DNA of 44,807 nucleotides, taken from positions 1-44,807 of the forward strand of contig JAUXWQ010000015.1 in the NCBI GenBank assembly GCA_030680235.1. Direction: 5' to 3'. Positions 16,254-25,229 of the stretch are shown here, in pieces. Below the pieces are notes generated by a model that was not told the DNA's origin, did not search any database, and saw nothing but the letters and a program-made list of their open reading frames with translations. A program made the position numbers and the translations under genes. Numbering within the stretch: position 1 is the stretch's first letter; each line of letters opens with the position of its first letter. Origin of the DNA: Coxiellaceae bacterium (lineage in GTDB: Bacteria; Pseudomonadota; Gammaproteobacteria; Coxiellales; Coxiellaceae).

Positions 16254-17288
16254 ATGAAAGTACTACTAATCAAAATATCGTCAATGGGTGATGTGCTTCA
16301 CACTTTACCTGCATTAACGGATGCCACACAAGCCATTCCAGCTTTAGAAATTGATTGGCTGGTAGACGAAGGATTCTCCCCTATTCCTGCATGGCACCCT
16401 GCTGTTAAAAATATTATTACCGTACCACTACGTAAATGGAAAAAAAATATTTTTTCTCTCAAAACAGCAATTGAATTTTTTTCTTTTTGTATTGTATTGC
16501 GTAAAAAAAAATATGATTTAATTATTGACGCACAAGGTTTATTGAAAAGTGCAATTACTGCGAAAATCGCTAACGGCAAAATTGCAGGCTTAAACAAGGA
16601 CTCCGCACGAGAACCCATTTCTTGTTTTTTTTATGCTAAAAAATACGCTATTAAAAAAAACCAGCATGCAATTTTACGCACACGCCAATTATTCGCTCAA
16701 ATATTTAATTATCCATTTGAAGACAAAAAAATCAACTATGGCGTGCATTTCGATAAGTTGCCAATATTACCCATTTCACTTGAAAACAACTATGTTGTTT
16801 TTTTACATGGCACAACATGGGAATCAAAACATTATCCAAACAGTTATTGGAAAATATTATTAGAAAAATGCCATGAAAATAATATGATTGTTTATTTACC
16901 CTGGGGAAATGATACCGAAAAACTACGTGCGGAAAAATTAATAGAAGGCATTCCAACTGCAAAAATATTACCCAGGCTATCTATCTCACAAATGGCTGCT
17001 GTGTTAAAAAAGGCAACTGCCGTTGTTGCTGTAGATACAGGCTTTGGACATTTATGTGCAGCACTCGGTACACCTACCATTTCGCTTTATGGACCAACAG
17101 ATTCAAAAGAAATTGGCACGTTTGGCGACAATCAAATACAACTTCAAGCAAATTTTCCTTGCTCACCCTGCAAAAACCGTGAATGTCTTTATGCGAAAAC
17201 ACATCAAACGGATGTTGTTCCAGCATGTTTTGCAACAATCAACCCTGATATAGTATGGCATGCACTAAAAAAAATAATCGGGGGTTAA
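16254..17288 (+). CDS. waaC: Lipopolysaccharide heptosyltransferase I
   Basis: Transfers the first L-glycero-D-manno-heptose from ADP-heptose to Kdo2-lipid A at the inner face of the cytoplasmic membrane. It is a GT9 family member of 344 residues. The N-terminus KISSMGDVLHTLPALTD and the DAQGLLKSA motif are WaaC hallmarks. The C-terminal nucleotide-sugar domain has VAVDTGFGHLCAALGTPTISLYGPTD. A CSPCKNRECLY cluster near the end carries three cysteines. ATG start with a weak Shine-Dalgarno. pyrE begins 2 nt after the stop, so the two form an operon. WaaC versus WaaF is decided by the first two motifs. Confidence 0.93.
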   Translation: MKVLLIKISSMGDVLHTLPALTDATQAIPALEIDWLVDEGFSPIPAWHPAVKNIITVPLRKWKKNIFSLKTAIEFFSFCIVLRKKKYDLIIDAQGLLKSAITAKIANGKIAGLNKDSAREPISCFFYAKKYAIKKNQHAILRTRQLFAQIFNYPFEDKKINYGVHFDKLPILPISLENNYVVFLHGTTWESKHYPNSYWKILLEKCHENNMIVYLPWGNDTEKLRAEKLIEGIPTAKILPRLSISQMAAVLKKATAVVAVDTGFGHLCAALGTPTISLYGPTDSKEIGTFGDNQIQLQANFPCSPCKNRECLYAKTHQTDVVPACFATINPDIVWHALKKIIGG

Positions 17289-17290
17289 TC

Positions 17291-17932
17291 ATGCCAAATT
17301 TACAAAATCAATTTATTGAATTTTTAATCCAGAATAATGCATTAAAATTTGGTGAGTTTACTTTAAAATCGGGTAGAAAAAGCCCCTATTTTTTTAATCT
17401 TGGTGTTTTTAATACTGGAAAACTGCTGGCTAAGCTTGGCGAATTTTATGCTGAAACTTTTTTGCAATCACGTATGCCTTGTGATGTTTTATTTGGACCC
17501 GCCTACAAGGGCATCCCATTGGTCGCAAGCACAAGCATTATTTTATCTGAAAAGTTCAATAAAAATATGCCCTATTGCTTTAATCGCAAAGAAACAAAAG
17601 ATCATGGTGATGCAGGAAATTTTGTCGGTGCTGCATTAAAAGGTGATGTGGTGATGTTGGATGATGTCATTACAGCAGGCACCACCGTGCGTGAAACGCT
17701 GTCTCTTCTAAAAAATACGGAAGCGACATTAGCAGGTATTGTGATTGCGTTTGATCGACAAGAACGCGGCGAAGGAAAATTATCTGCTGTACAAGAAGTC
17801 GTAAAAAATTATAACGTACCTGTTCAGAGTATTGTCACGCTAACGGATATTATCCAGTATTTACAATCCCAAAAAATGATGTCGGAATTAGGCGCGATTG
17901 AAGATTATCGAAAATCGTATGGGATTTGCTAA
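17291..17932 (+). CDS. pyrE: Orotate phosphoribosyltransferase
   Basis: Converts orotate and PRPP to OMP in pyrimidine synthesis. ATG at 17291, with GGGGG about 8 nt upstream, gives 213 residues, identical to E. coli, beginning MPNLQNQFIEFLIQNNALKF; an in-frame ATG 12 codons earlier lies inside waaC and is unlikely. Visible motifs are FTLKSGRKSPYFFN, FGPAYKGIP, YCFNRKETKDHG with PRPP-contacting residues, and the PRPP loop VVMLDDVITAGTT. It is the second gene after waaC and is followed directly by a GC-rich hairpin at 17933-17963. Confidence 0.97.
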   Translation: MPNLQNQFIEFLIQNNALKFGEFTLKSGRKSPYFFNLGVFNTGKLLAKLGEFYAETFLQSRMPCDVLFGPAYKGIPLVASTSIILSEKFNKNMPYCFNRKETKDHGDAGNFVGAALKGDVVMLDDVITAGTTVRETLSLLKNTEATLAGIVIAFDRQERGEGKLSAVQEVVKNYNVPVQSIVTLTDIIQYLQSQKMMSELGAIEDYRKSYGIC

Positions 17933-17963
17933 AATCCCCCCGACGCTGCGCGTCGGGGGATTT
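17933..17963. terminator. GC-rich hairpin between pyrE and algC; also a repeat-family member
   Basis: AAATCCCCC..GACGC, TGC, GCGTCGGGGGATTT: a stem of about 14 bp with one bulge, with short A/T flanks on both sides, starting right after the pyrE stop. It serves convergent pyrE and algC. The same AATCCCCC-GACGCTGCGCGTCG block recurs at 31231-31283 and in the long hairpin at 31885-32028. Confidence 0.8.
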
Positions 17964-17977
17964 ATGCAACAGTAGGC

Positions 17978-19369
17978 TTAAAACGGCAATTGTAGACTAG
18001 CATCCACTTTCAATAACTGCTCACGAAAAATCCTTTGTATTTTATCAAGATTATTTTCTGTATCTGCCTCAAACCGCAAAATTAAATACGGTGATGTATT
18101 CGATGGACGAATCAATCCCCAGCCAAAATCATATTCAATGCGCAAGCCATCAATCGTAATTTTTTCTGCTTGAGAAAAATCACCTGTTTCTGACAGTGCT
18201 CGCATAAAATGCGATTTTTTCTCTTCAGGCATTGGTAATTTTAATTCAGGTGTATTTACTGTGCTTGGCAACGCATCAAAGATATCAGAGACTGTTTTTT
18301 CAGATTGCGATAGCACCGACAACAAACGTGCCCCCACATAAATACCATCATCAAAACCATACCAGCCATCTTTAAAGAAAATATGACCACTCATTTCACC
18401 CGCAAAAGGCGACTGCTCTTCAATCATTTTGGCTTTTAAGATGGAATGTCCGGTGCGCGACATAATGGGAATGCCCCCTGCCTTTTTAATTAATGCTGGC
18501 AATACCCGAGAACATTTCACATCAAACACAATTTTTGCACCGGGATTTCTTGATAAAACATCTTCTGCCAAAATCATTAATTGACGATCTGGCCAAATCA
18601 CTTCGCCTTTATTCGTCACAATTCCCAAGCGATCTGCGTCACCATCAAAAGCTAAGCCAATATCCGCATTTTCTTTTTTAACGGTTGCAATAATATCAAC
18701 AAGATTTTTAGGAATGGTTGGATCGGGGTGATGATTTGGAAAACGGCCATCATATTCACAAAATAATTCAATGACTTCACACCCTAACTTTCGATACACA
18801 ATGGGCGCAATAATACTTGCCGCACCATTACCTGCATCAACAACGATTTTCATTTTCTTCTTTAACTTAATATTTTTACAAATTGCATCAATATAATCTT
18901 CAATAATAATGTGATGTGATACTTTTCCAGCACCACTTGCAAATTCTTTTTTCTGAATGCGCGTCACTAACGATTGAATGCCCATTTCAGACAATGTTTT
19001 CCCATTCAATACAATTTTAAAGCCATTATCACCCGCAGGATTATGACTCGCTGTAACCATTACCCCTGTTTTTGTGGGTAAAAAATACGTTGCAAAATAA
19101 AGCATTGGAGAAGGGCCCACGCCAATATCAATTACATTGCAACCCGTTGCAATAATGCCAGCAGTTATTGCTTTTTTAAACGACTCACCCGTTAAACGTG
19201 CATCACATGCCACAGCAATGTCCGTTTGTTGCAGGGCCAATGCTTCCGTTGCAATCGCAAGACCAAGTGCATAAGCGACATTTTCATTTAAACCCGTTTC
19301 GGAAACTTCGCCACGAATATCATAAGTGCGGAACATGTCGAGGGGTAAAGTAGTTGGAATGTGATACAT
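17978..19369 (-). CDS. algC: Phosphomannomutase / phosphoglucomutase
   Basis: Alpha-D-phosphohexomutase interconverting mannose or glucose 1- and 6-phosphates for LPS and exopolysaccharide precursors. Four-domain order: N-terminal FRTYDIRGE, the phosphoserine loop TASHNPAGDNG, the metal-binding AFDGDADRLG, the sugar-binding GEMSGHIFF, and the phosphate-binding RPSNTSPYLILRFE. The frame opens 12 codons upstream, but ATG at 19369 preceded by AGGG gives 463 residues, the length of Pseudomonas AlgC. It is convergent with waaC-pyrE; the link to heptose/LPS synthesis is biologically consistent. PMM/PGM dual specificity is inferred from length and motifs. Confidence 0.92.
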   Translation of the reverse strand: MYHIPTTLPLDMFRTYDIRGEVSETGLNENVAYALGLAIATEALALQQTDIAVACDARLTGESFKKAITAGIIATGCNVIDIGVGPSPMLYFATYFLPTKTGVMVTASHNPAGDNGFKIVLNGKTLSEMGIQSLVTRIQKKEFASGAGKVSHHIIIEDYIDAICKNIKLKKKMKIVVDAGNGAASIIAPIVYRKLGCEVIELFCEYDGRFPNHHPDPTIPKNLVDIIATVKKENADIGLAFDGDADRLGIVTNKGEVIWPDRQLMILAEDVLSRNPGAKIVFDVKCSRVLPALIKKAGGIPIMSRTGHSILKAKMIEEQSPFAGEMSGHIFFKDGWYGFDDGIYVGARLLSVLSQSEKTVSDIFDALPSTVNTPELKLPMPEEKKSHFMRALSETGDFSQAEKITIDGLRIEYDFGWGLIRPSNTSPYLILRFEADTENNLDKIQRIFREQLLKVDASLQLPF

Positions 19370-19461
19370 GATGAACAGCCCTGTATAAAAATTTATGCAG
19401 GGCATTTAATAGCATTTCTGAGTGATAAATATCAAGAGGATCTACGCGGTCATATCAATTT

Positions 19462-21171
19462 TTAAACTGCCTTGTAGGGCAAATACTTTGGCTCCCACTT
19501 CTGCTCCGCCAAAATCTTCACAAAATCTGCATTTTTGTCAACCTGAGATAATCCTTGTTCGCGTGCTTTTTCTGCTACCGCCAAGGCAATGCTATCGGCA
19601 GCATCAGCAGCATTCGCAATATCCGGCAACAACGGCGCCATGGGATCTTTTCTGGCAGGCGACACCAAGCTTAAAGCTTCACACGCCGCAAAAATCATTT
19701 CATCAGACACACGCGTTGCTTTTGATGCAATCACACCGCGCCCAATGCCAGGGAATACAAAAGCATTATTGCTTTGTGATACCGGATATATTTTTCCTTT
19801 AAAGTTCACTGGGTCAAAAGGCGATCCCAAAGCCATTAGCACCTTTCCATCTGTCCAATGCATTAATTGTTCTGCCGTTGCCTCACAATGATCAGTAGGA
19901 TTTGATAATGGCAAAATAATAGGGCGTTCACAGTTTTCAGCCATTGATTTCACCACGGCTTCCGTAAAAGCGCCACGCACTGTAGAACAGCCTACCAAAA
20001 TAGTTGGCTTTACATTTCTCACAACATCTAACAATGAAATATGATCAACAGCATCACGATGCCATGACTTTACTTCTTCTGGATCACGCGCATAGGGTTC
20101 TTGGAAGAAAGCTAAATTATCCATGTTTTTTAACAGCAAACCTTGTCGATCCACCAACCAAAAATTTTTCCGTGCATCTGCTTCTGATAATCCACTGGCG
20201 ACCATTGCTTGATAAAATTGATCCGCAATACCACAGCCTGCTGTCCCCGCACCTAAAAAGACAACGCGCTGATCTTTAATGTTTTCTTTTTTTGCAACCA
20301 TGCCTGATAACACGCAAGCCAATGCGGTTGCCCCCGTTCCTTGCATATCATCATTAAATGTTGCCATCTCATCACGATAGCGCAATAAATTTTTACGTGC
20401 ATTATCACGACCAAAATCTTCCCAGTGTAAATACACATGTGGAAATTTTTTTTGAACCGCCTTCACAAATTTATCAATAAACACTTCATATTCTTTTCCT
20501 GTGACACGCGGATGTCGCCACCCTAAATATTCCGGATCTTTTAACAAGGCTTCATTATTTGTGCCAGTGTCCAATTGAATTGGTAATACACGATGCGGAT
20601 ATAATCCACTACATGCCGTATAAACCATTAACTTTCCAATACAAATATGCATACCGCCTATACCCCAATCCCCTATTCCTAACACACCTTCTCCATCGGT
20701 TACTAAAATTAAATCAACATCCTCATTCATCCGCTGGTCAAGAATATCTTCTACGCGATCAATATCAGGGTATGCAATAAATAATCCGCGAGAACGACGT
20801 AACTCAAGGCTAAAAGTTTCAACCGCTTCTGCAACAGTAGGCGTGTAAACAATGGGCAACATTTCTTTTAAATATTTTTGTAATACTGCATAAAATAAAG
20901 TTTCATTGTTATCATGCAATGAATTTAAATAAATATTTTTTTGAAGTGCTGATTCTTTTTCACAAAACTGTCGGTAGCAACGCGCTACTTGCTGATCTAA
21001 CGTTTCAACCAAATTAGGCAGTCTTCCATCTAATTTAAATGCAATGCGCTCTTCATTCGTAAATGCTGAGCCTTTATTTAGCTTGGGATCTCGTAATAAT
21101 TCATAAGACCGTTGTTGCACAGACATAAATGCATTTCCGTTTTCATCGAATTGTATTTCACATTTTTTCAT
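19462..21171 (-). CDS. maeA: NAD-dependent malic enzyme
   Basis: Oxidative decarboxylation of malate to pyruvate and CO2 with NAD. The 569-residue length matches E. coli MaeA/SfcA (565). Visible blocks are LPIVYTPTVAEA, RRSRGLFIAYPD, VTDGEGVLGIGDWGIGGM, IQLDTGTNNE, HWEDFGRDNARKNL with the catalytic Lys, FNDDMQGTGA, and the dinucleotide fold VFLGAGTAGCGIA. It starts MKKCEIQFDE after a strong GAGGGA. It is the third gene of a tight operon with alsS and the unknown gene (12-nt gap), so malate-derived pyruvate and acetolactate formation appear co-regulated. Confidence 0.95.
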   Translation of the reverse strand: MKKCEIQFDENGNAFMSVQQRSYELLRDPKLNKGSAFTNEERIAFKLDGRLPNLVETLDQQVARCYRQFCEKESALQKNIYLNSLHDNNETLFYAVLQKYLKEMLPIVYTPTVAEAVETFSLELRRSRGLFIAYPDIDRVEDILDQRMNEDVDLILVTDGEGVLGIGDWGIGGMHICIGKLMVYTACSGLYPHRVLPIQLDTGTNNEALLKDPEYLGWRHPRVTGKEYEVFIDKFVKAVQKKFPHVYLHWEDFGRDNARKNLLRYRDEMATFNDDMQGTGATALACVLSGMVAKKENIKDQRVVFLGAGTAGCGIADQFYQAMVASGLSEADARKNFWLVDRQGLLLKNMDNLAFFQEPYARDPEEVKSWHRDAVDHISLLDVVRNVKPTILVGCSTVRGAFTEAVVKSMAENCERPIILPLSNPTDHCEATAEQLMHWTDGKVLMALGSPFDPVNFKGKIYPVSQSNNAFVFPGIGRGVIASKATRVSDEMIFAACEALSLVSPARKDPMAPLLPDIANAADAADSIALAVAEKAREQGLSQVDKNADFVKILAEQKWEPKYLPYKAV

Positions 21172-21183
21172 GACATTCCCTCA

Positions 21184-21987
21184 TTACATTTGTTCAATTC
21201 CACCAATGACAAAAACTTCACCCCAGATAATTTCATCAATTATCGATTTTTCCGTGTAAAGATGCACCGTATGCGTGACATCGCTTGGTGTTAATTCAGA
21301 AGGGTTAACTAACCTGCGATTAAGCACTAAACCATGCGTATGAATATTGAGTGCACTGCTGGTATCAAATGGATTATGATACAAGACCACTTTCAATTGC
21401 TCTGTGATTGATGCTGAATCACTCCCATAATTGGCCATTGCAACCACCAGGAAAAAATAACGGTCATTCAAAGACAATTTTAAATCCCCATAATAATCTG
21501 CCTTGTGATCAAAAATACTTTCATTATGAATAGGTGCTTTTTGTATGTGGGTTGCTTCTAGCGCCTTAAAATGCACGAGCGCAACCGCCAAACAAGGGCC
21601 GCCTGCTTTAGCATGAATTTGCTCACAAAAATCGTAATAGGCAATACCTTCCTCGTGTTTTTCAGGCTGAAAATGATAACTAGATTCAGCTGTTTTTGGC
21701 ACCAAAAAAATACCAGAGGTATAAAAAGTTTCACCTGAAATAGTTTGTAAATAATGATCGTTTTTATCAGTAGATGTTGTATAGCACATGCCATTAGCGA
21801 TGACAGATTCCCCCATGCTTTCTAACCTATGCGGAGATGCTAACTCAAATCCAAATTGATAATCTTTTGCATGCAATAATCGTGTTTTTAAGTCTGGTCG
21901 TACAACGCCTGCGATAACGTCTTCAACAGATCCAACAACACCTAATTGTGTATTTTTAACCTTTGTTTGATAAAAATGAATGGACAC
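21184..21987 (-). CDS. Uncharacterised protein between alsS and maeA
   Basis: A 267-residue soluble protein, with no signal peptide or membrane segment, that I do not recognise. GTG start with AGGAG 8 nt upstream. It lies 11 nt after alsS and 12 nt before maeA, so it is co-transcribed with both. It is rich in His, Tyr and Asp; possible metal ligands include LNIHTHG and VTHTVHLYTE in the C-terminal third. Acetolactate decarboxylase usually accompanies alsS, but the AlsD zinc signature (HxHF...DR..GGH) is absent. A weak general resemblance to the N-terminal half of AlsD can be imagined (a GFELASPHRLESMGES-like strand pattern) but is not evidence by itself. An enzyme or accessory factor for acetolactate metabolism is an inference from context. 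Confidence 0.8.
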   Translation of the reverse strand: MSIHFYQTKVKNTQLGVVGSVEDVIAGVVRPDLKTRLLHAKDYQFGFELASPHRLESMGESVIANGMCYTTSTDKNDHYLQTISGETFYTSGIFLVPKTAESSYHFQPEKHEEGIAYYDFCEQIHAKAGGPCLAVALVHFKALEATHIQKAPIHNESIFDHKADYYGDLKLSLNDRYFFLVVAMANYGSDSASITEQLKVVLYHNPFDTSSALNIHTHGLVLNRRLVNPSELTPSDVTHTVHLYTEKSIIDEIIWGEVFVIGGIEQM

Positions 21988-21998
21988 AAAATGTGCTC

Positions 21999-23630
21999 CT
22001 ATTTAAATAACGCAGGGTTGTCAGAATAATCAATGGGGATATCGATCAATACAGGCACGGGCTGCTGCAATGCTTCTTTTAATATCATTTTAAAATCAGA
22101 AGGATTCTTTAAAGAATACCCTCTTGCACCGAAGGCTTTTGCAAAATCTACTAGATCAACTGCACCAAAATCTACACCCGACTTTCGATTATACTTCATT
22201 AATTCCTGCTCTTTGACCATGTTGTAAGCACCATCCGTCCACACACAATGGACGAATCGATGCTTTTGTCGCACCGCATTTTCTAACTCCATAGCAGAAA
22301 ATAAAAAACCCCCATCACCAGATATTGAAACCACTTTTTTATGGGGGCATGCAAAGTTCACTGCCATTGCCCATGGTAATGCAACCCCCAAGGTTTGCTG
22401 CCCATTACTGAACAATAAATGGTGTGGTTCATACGATAAAAAATAGCGCGCCATCCACATATAAGACGTACCAATATCACAAACCACATAAGCATCATCA
22501 TCCAAGGTTTCTCGCAAATCATGAATAAAATGCAATGGATGCATTAAATGTCCCCTGGAGCTCGTCTGACTTTGAATAATTTTTTGATGTGCGTTATGAA
22601 ATGGTTTTACATTTTTTTTATTATTATCAACCATGCCTGACAATAACAATTTGTTGAGTGCTGCAACATTGACATCAATGTCACCCAATAATTCAAATAG
22701 TGGCTGATAACTTTCGTGAATTTTTGCGGGCACATAATCCAAATGCACAATGGATTTCTTACCCTTAACATTCCAAATTTCAGAATCATATTCCACACAA
22801 TTAAAACCAATCGTTAAAACAACATCTGCTTTATTCAATAACTGATCGCCAGGTTGATTGCGAAACAATCCAACACGCCCTGCAAAACAGTCCAATAAAT
22901 CACGTGGCACTACCCCGGCCGCTTGAAAAGTACTGACAACAGGCAACTGTGTTTTTGCCAATAGTTCTCGAATAATGCGTGTATTTTCAGGACGACTGCT
23001 TTCTTGTCCTAACACTAATACAGGAAATTTTGCTTGATTGATTACATTAGCAGCTGCAACAATTGTATGATGATGTGACGCACCATAACTGATTTTCGCA
23101 TGGGGTTTAATCACAGCATTATCAATTTTTTCAGATAAAATATCTTGCGGTAAACTGATAAAACATGCGCCTCGCAGCGGCGCTGTTGCCAATCGAAAGG
23201 CATTGGCAATCACTTCTGCCACAGTGCTGGCATCTGTCACTTCAACACTACTTTTTGTTACTGGTTTCATCAACGCCACATTGTCTGTGTTTTGATGCGA
23301 TGATTTTAACAGCATTTTTCTCGCAACGTTTCCTCCAAGAGCAACAACAGGATCACCTTCTGTGGTTGCTGTTAATAACCCTGTTGCCAAATTGGAAACT
23401 CCGGGGCCGGATGTCACTAAAACAACCCCTGGCTTTCCTGTAAGACGGCCATATGCCGCTGCAATAAATGCCGCATTTTGTTCATGTCGGCATAAAATGA
23501 GTTTTATTGTTGAATCTTGTAATGCGTCAAAAACGGCATCAATTTTTGCGCCAGGAATGCCGAAAACATACTCAACACCTTGCGCCTCTAAACATTTTAC
23601 TACCAATTGCGCAGCAGTTTGTTTCGACAT
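21999..23630 (-). CDS. alsS: Catabolic acetolactate synthase
   Basis: A ThDP-dependent enzyme condensing two pyruvates to 2-acetolactate and CO2, 543 residues. The N-terminal domain shows VFGIPGAKIDAVFDAL and the catalytic Glu in LCRHEQNAAFIA. The segment QNTDNVALMKPVTKSS is typical of catabolic AlsS/BudB rather than FAD-dependent IlvB. The C-terminal ThDP/Mg motif is GDGGFLFSAMELENA...DGAYN. GGAGA lies before the ATG. No small regulatory subunit (IlvH-like) gene follows, also consistent with AlsS. It leads the operon with the unknown gene and maeA. Confidence 0.93.
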   Translation of the reverse strand: MSKQTAAQLVVKCLEAQGVEYVFGIPGAKIDAVFDALQDSTIKLILCRHEQNAAFIAAAYGRLTGKPGVVLVTSGPGVSNLATGLLTATTEGDPVVALGGNVARKMLLKSSHQNTDNVALMKPVTKSSVEVTDASTVAEVIANAFRLATAPLRGACFISLPQDILSEKIDNAVIKPHAKISYGASHHHTIVAAANVINQAKFPVLVLGQESSRPENTRIIRELLAKTQLPVVSTFQAAGVVPRDLLDCFAGRVGLFRNQPGDQLLNKADVVLTIGFNCVEYDSEIWNVKGKKSIVHLDYVPAKIHESYQPLFELLGDIDVNVAALNKLLLSGMVDNNKKNVKPFHNAHQKIIQSQTSSRGHLMHPLHFIHDLRETLDDDAYVVCDIGTSYMWMARYFLSYEPHHLLFSNGQQTLGVALPWAMAVNFACPHKKVVSISGDGGFLFSAMELENAVRQKHRFVHCVWTDGAYNMVKEQELMKYNRKSGVDFGAVDLVDFAKAFGARGYSLKNPSDFKMILKEALQQPVPVLIDIPIDYSDNPALFK

Positions 23631-23651
23631 ACAAGTCTCCAGTAATGCTTA

Positions 23652-24017
23652 TCAGCCAGAAATATCAATGTTGCACTTGTCGAAAATCAGTATAGGACAA
23701 GAATGGCCAAGTGACAGAAATGTTGGCTGACCTTGTATTGGTCCATTTTTATTTTCAACAACATAAAGGCAACGTGAAAGCTCTTGCCCATCACTTCTTT
23801 TTAATTTAAGCAACAAATTGCCGGGGCGTGCAGGCAAACTACCTTGTTTTTTTGCCGACAAATGAATGACAGGAGAATCGTTTGGAATATCCCCATAGCT
23901 AAGACGATACCGATAACGTTCATCATGTGAATTATTGCTAAAAGTATACGTGCTACAAGTAAACGAAAAAGCGGAGAAAGATAACAAAAACAACAGACAA
24001 ATCAAAATACTTCTCAT
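23652..24017 (-). CDS. Small secreted cysteine-containing protein, function unknown
   Basis: A 121-residue protein with a clear Sec signal peptide: MRSILICLLFLLSFSAFSF, then FTCSTYTF. ATG at 24017 is preceded by GGAGG 8 nt upstream; the frame continues 12 codons further, but that adds a charged N-terminus without a ribosome-binding site. Four cysteines follow the signal peptide (TCST, RCLYV, SCPIL, KCNI), suggesting two disulfides in the periplasm or outside the cell. No lipobox and no membrane segment after the signal. I recognise no family. It lies 21 nt upstream of alsS on the same strand, so it could share that transcript, or the alsS promoter may lie within it. Confidence 0.72.
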   Translation of the reverse strand: MRSILICLLFLLSFSAFSFTCSTYTFSNNSHDERYRYRLSYGDIPNDSPVIHLSAKKQGSLPARPGNLLLKLKRSDGQELSRCLYVVENKNGPIQGQPTFLSLGHSCPILIFDKCNIDISG

Positions 24018-24073
24018 AAACTCAACCTCCAATCCTTGGTAGACGAGACTCACTGTTTCAGTATAGCATCGAT

Positions 24074-24225
24074 AGGAGGCGTGGGCGTGGGAGTGGGAGC
24101 ATCAGAAGCATAAGTTAAATTCACATTGCTTAAAAAAATCCAATGCTCAGATTTTTTGTTTTTGATTTAATTCTGGCTGAACCTCCGATACTCACACTCA
24201 CACTGCCACTGCCACTCACACTGCC
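24074..24225. repeat. GTGAGTG/CTGAGG hairpin repeat, copy 3 (upstream of permease genes)
   Basis: The left arm AGGAGGCGTGGGCGTGGGAG...CATCAGAA is followed by a core with GTTAAATTCAC and an AT-rich middle. The right arm ACCTCCGATACTCACACTCA continues to 24225. It sits between the divergent secreted-protein and permease genes, ending 13 nt before the permease ATG, so it is the only copy in front of a first gene rather than between co-directional genes. Confidence 0.82.
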
Positions 24226-24238
24226 ATAAGGACATCGC

Positions 24239-25216
24239 ATGCTCGGCTATCTCATTCGACGAATTTTTTACGCTATTCCCATCTTAATCGGGGTCAATCT
24301 CATCACTTTTTTGTTATTTTTCATGGTGAATTCACCAGACGATATGGCACGCATGCAATTGGGACAAAAACATGTGACCACTGAAGCCATTCAACAATGG
24401 AAGCACGACAAAGGTTATGACAAACCTCTTTTTTATAATGAAAAATCCAATGGCTTAGAAAAAGTAACTGATACGCTGTTTTATAAAAAATCCCTCCTGT
24501 TATTTACGTTTAATTTTGGTCGGTCTGATCAAGGGCGCGATATTACGTATGATATTGGTGAGCGCATGTGGCCAAGCCTTGCGCTTGCTATTCCTACCTT
24601 ACTCATTGGCCTAGCGGTCAATATTACACTCGCCTTATTTATTGCCTTATTTCGTCAGACACTGTTTGATTATGTATCGATGACAATTTGCATCATTATG
24701 ATCAGCATTTCAGGCTTGTTTTATATTATTGCTGGCCAATTTGTCTTTGCAAAATTATTAAATCTAGTCCCTATCTCTGGCTATCAATCAGGATGGGCTT
24801 CCATTAAATTTTTATTGCTGCCGGTGCTGGTTGGCATGATTGGAGGAATTGGCGCTGGTGTGCGCTGGTATCGCACATTATTTTTGGAAGAGATACAAAA
24901 AGATTATGTGCGTACGGCACGCGCAATGGGGTTGTCAGAAGTTGCTGTGCTTTTTAAACATGTTTTAAAAAATGCGATGCTGCCCATTTTAACGGGTGTT
25001 GTAGTGATTATTCCAAGCTTATTTATGGGTAGTCTCATCATGGAATCTTTTTTTGGTATTCCGGGCTTAGGCAGTTATACGATTGAAGCCATTCAACAAC
25101 AAGATTTTAATATTGTGCGTGTGATGGTTTTTTTAGGAACCGTTTTTTATATTATTGGATTAATTTTGACGGATGTGTCGTATACAATGGTGGATCCAAG
25201 GGTCAAGTTAAATTGA
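24239..25216 (+). CDS. ABC transporter permease, DppB/OppB type
   Basis: A 325-residue inner-membrane protein with about six transmembrane segments. It opens MLGYLIRRIFYAIPILIGVNLITFLLFF, split here by the RR just after the first residues, as in DppB/OppB/YejB proteins. The cytoplasmic EAA loop DYVRTARAMGLSEVAVLFKHVLKNA is clear from residue 223, followed by ESFFGIPGLG, typical of peptide/nickel permeases. AAGGA lies before the ATG. The second permease begins 13 nt after its stop. Neither a substrate-binding protein nor ATPases lie in the window, so the substrate cannot be named; oligopeptides are the usual cargo. Confidence 0.88.
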   Translation: MLGYLIRRIFYAIPILIGVNLITFLLFFMVNSPDDMARMQLGQKHVTTEAIQQWKHDKGYDKPLFYNEKSNGLEKVTDTLFYKKSLLLFTFNFGRSDQGRDITYDIGERMWPSLALAIPTLLIGLAVNITLALFIALFRQTLFDYVSMTICIIMISISGLFYIIAGQFVFAKLLNLVPISGYQSGWASIKFLLLPVLVGMIGGIGAGVRWYRTLFLEEIQKDYVRTARAMGLSEVAVLFKHVLKNAMLPILTGVVVIIPSLFMGSLIMESFFGIPGLGSYTIEAIQQQDFNIVRVMVFLGTVFYIIGLILTDVSYTMVDPRVKLN

Positions 25217-25229
25217 AAAAGAGCGCAAC

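Noticed and set aside
21184-21987. Calling the gene after alsS acetolactate decarboxylase
   Set aside because: The AlsD zinc-binding His pattern and C-terminal signature are not present; context alone is not enough.
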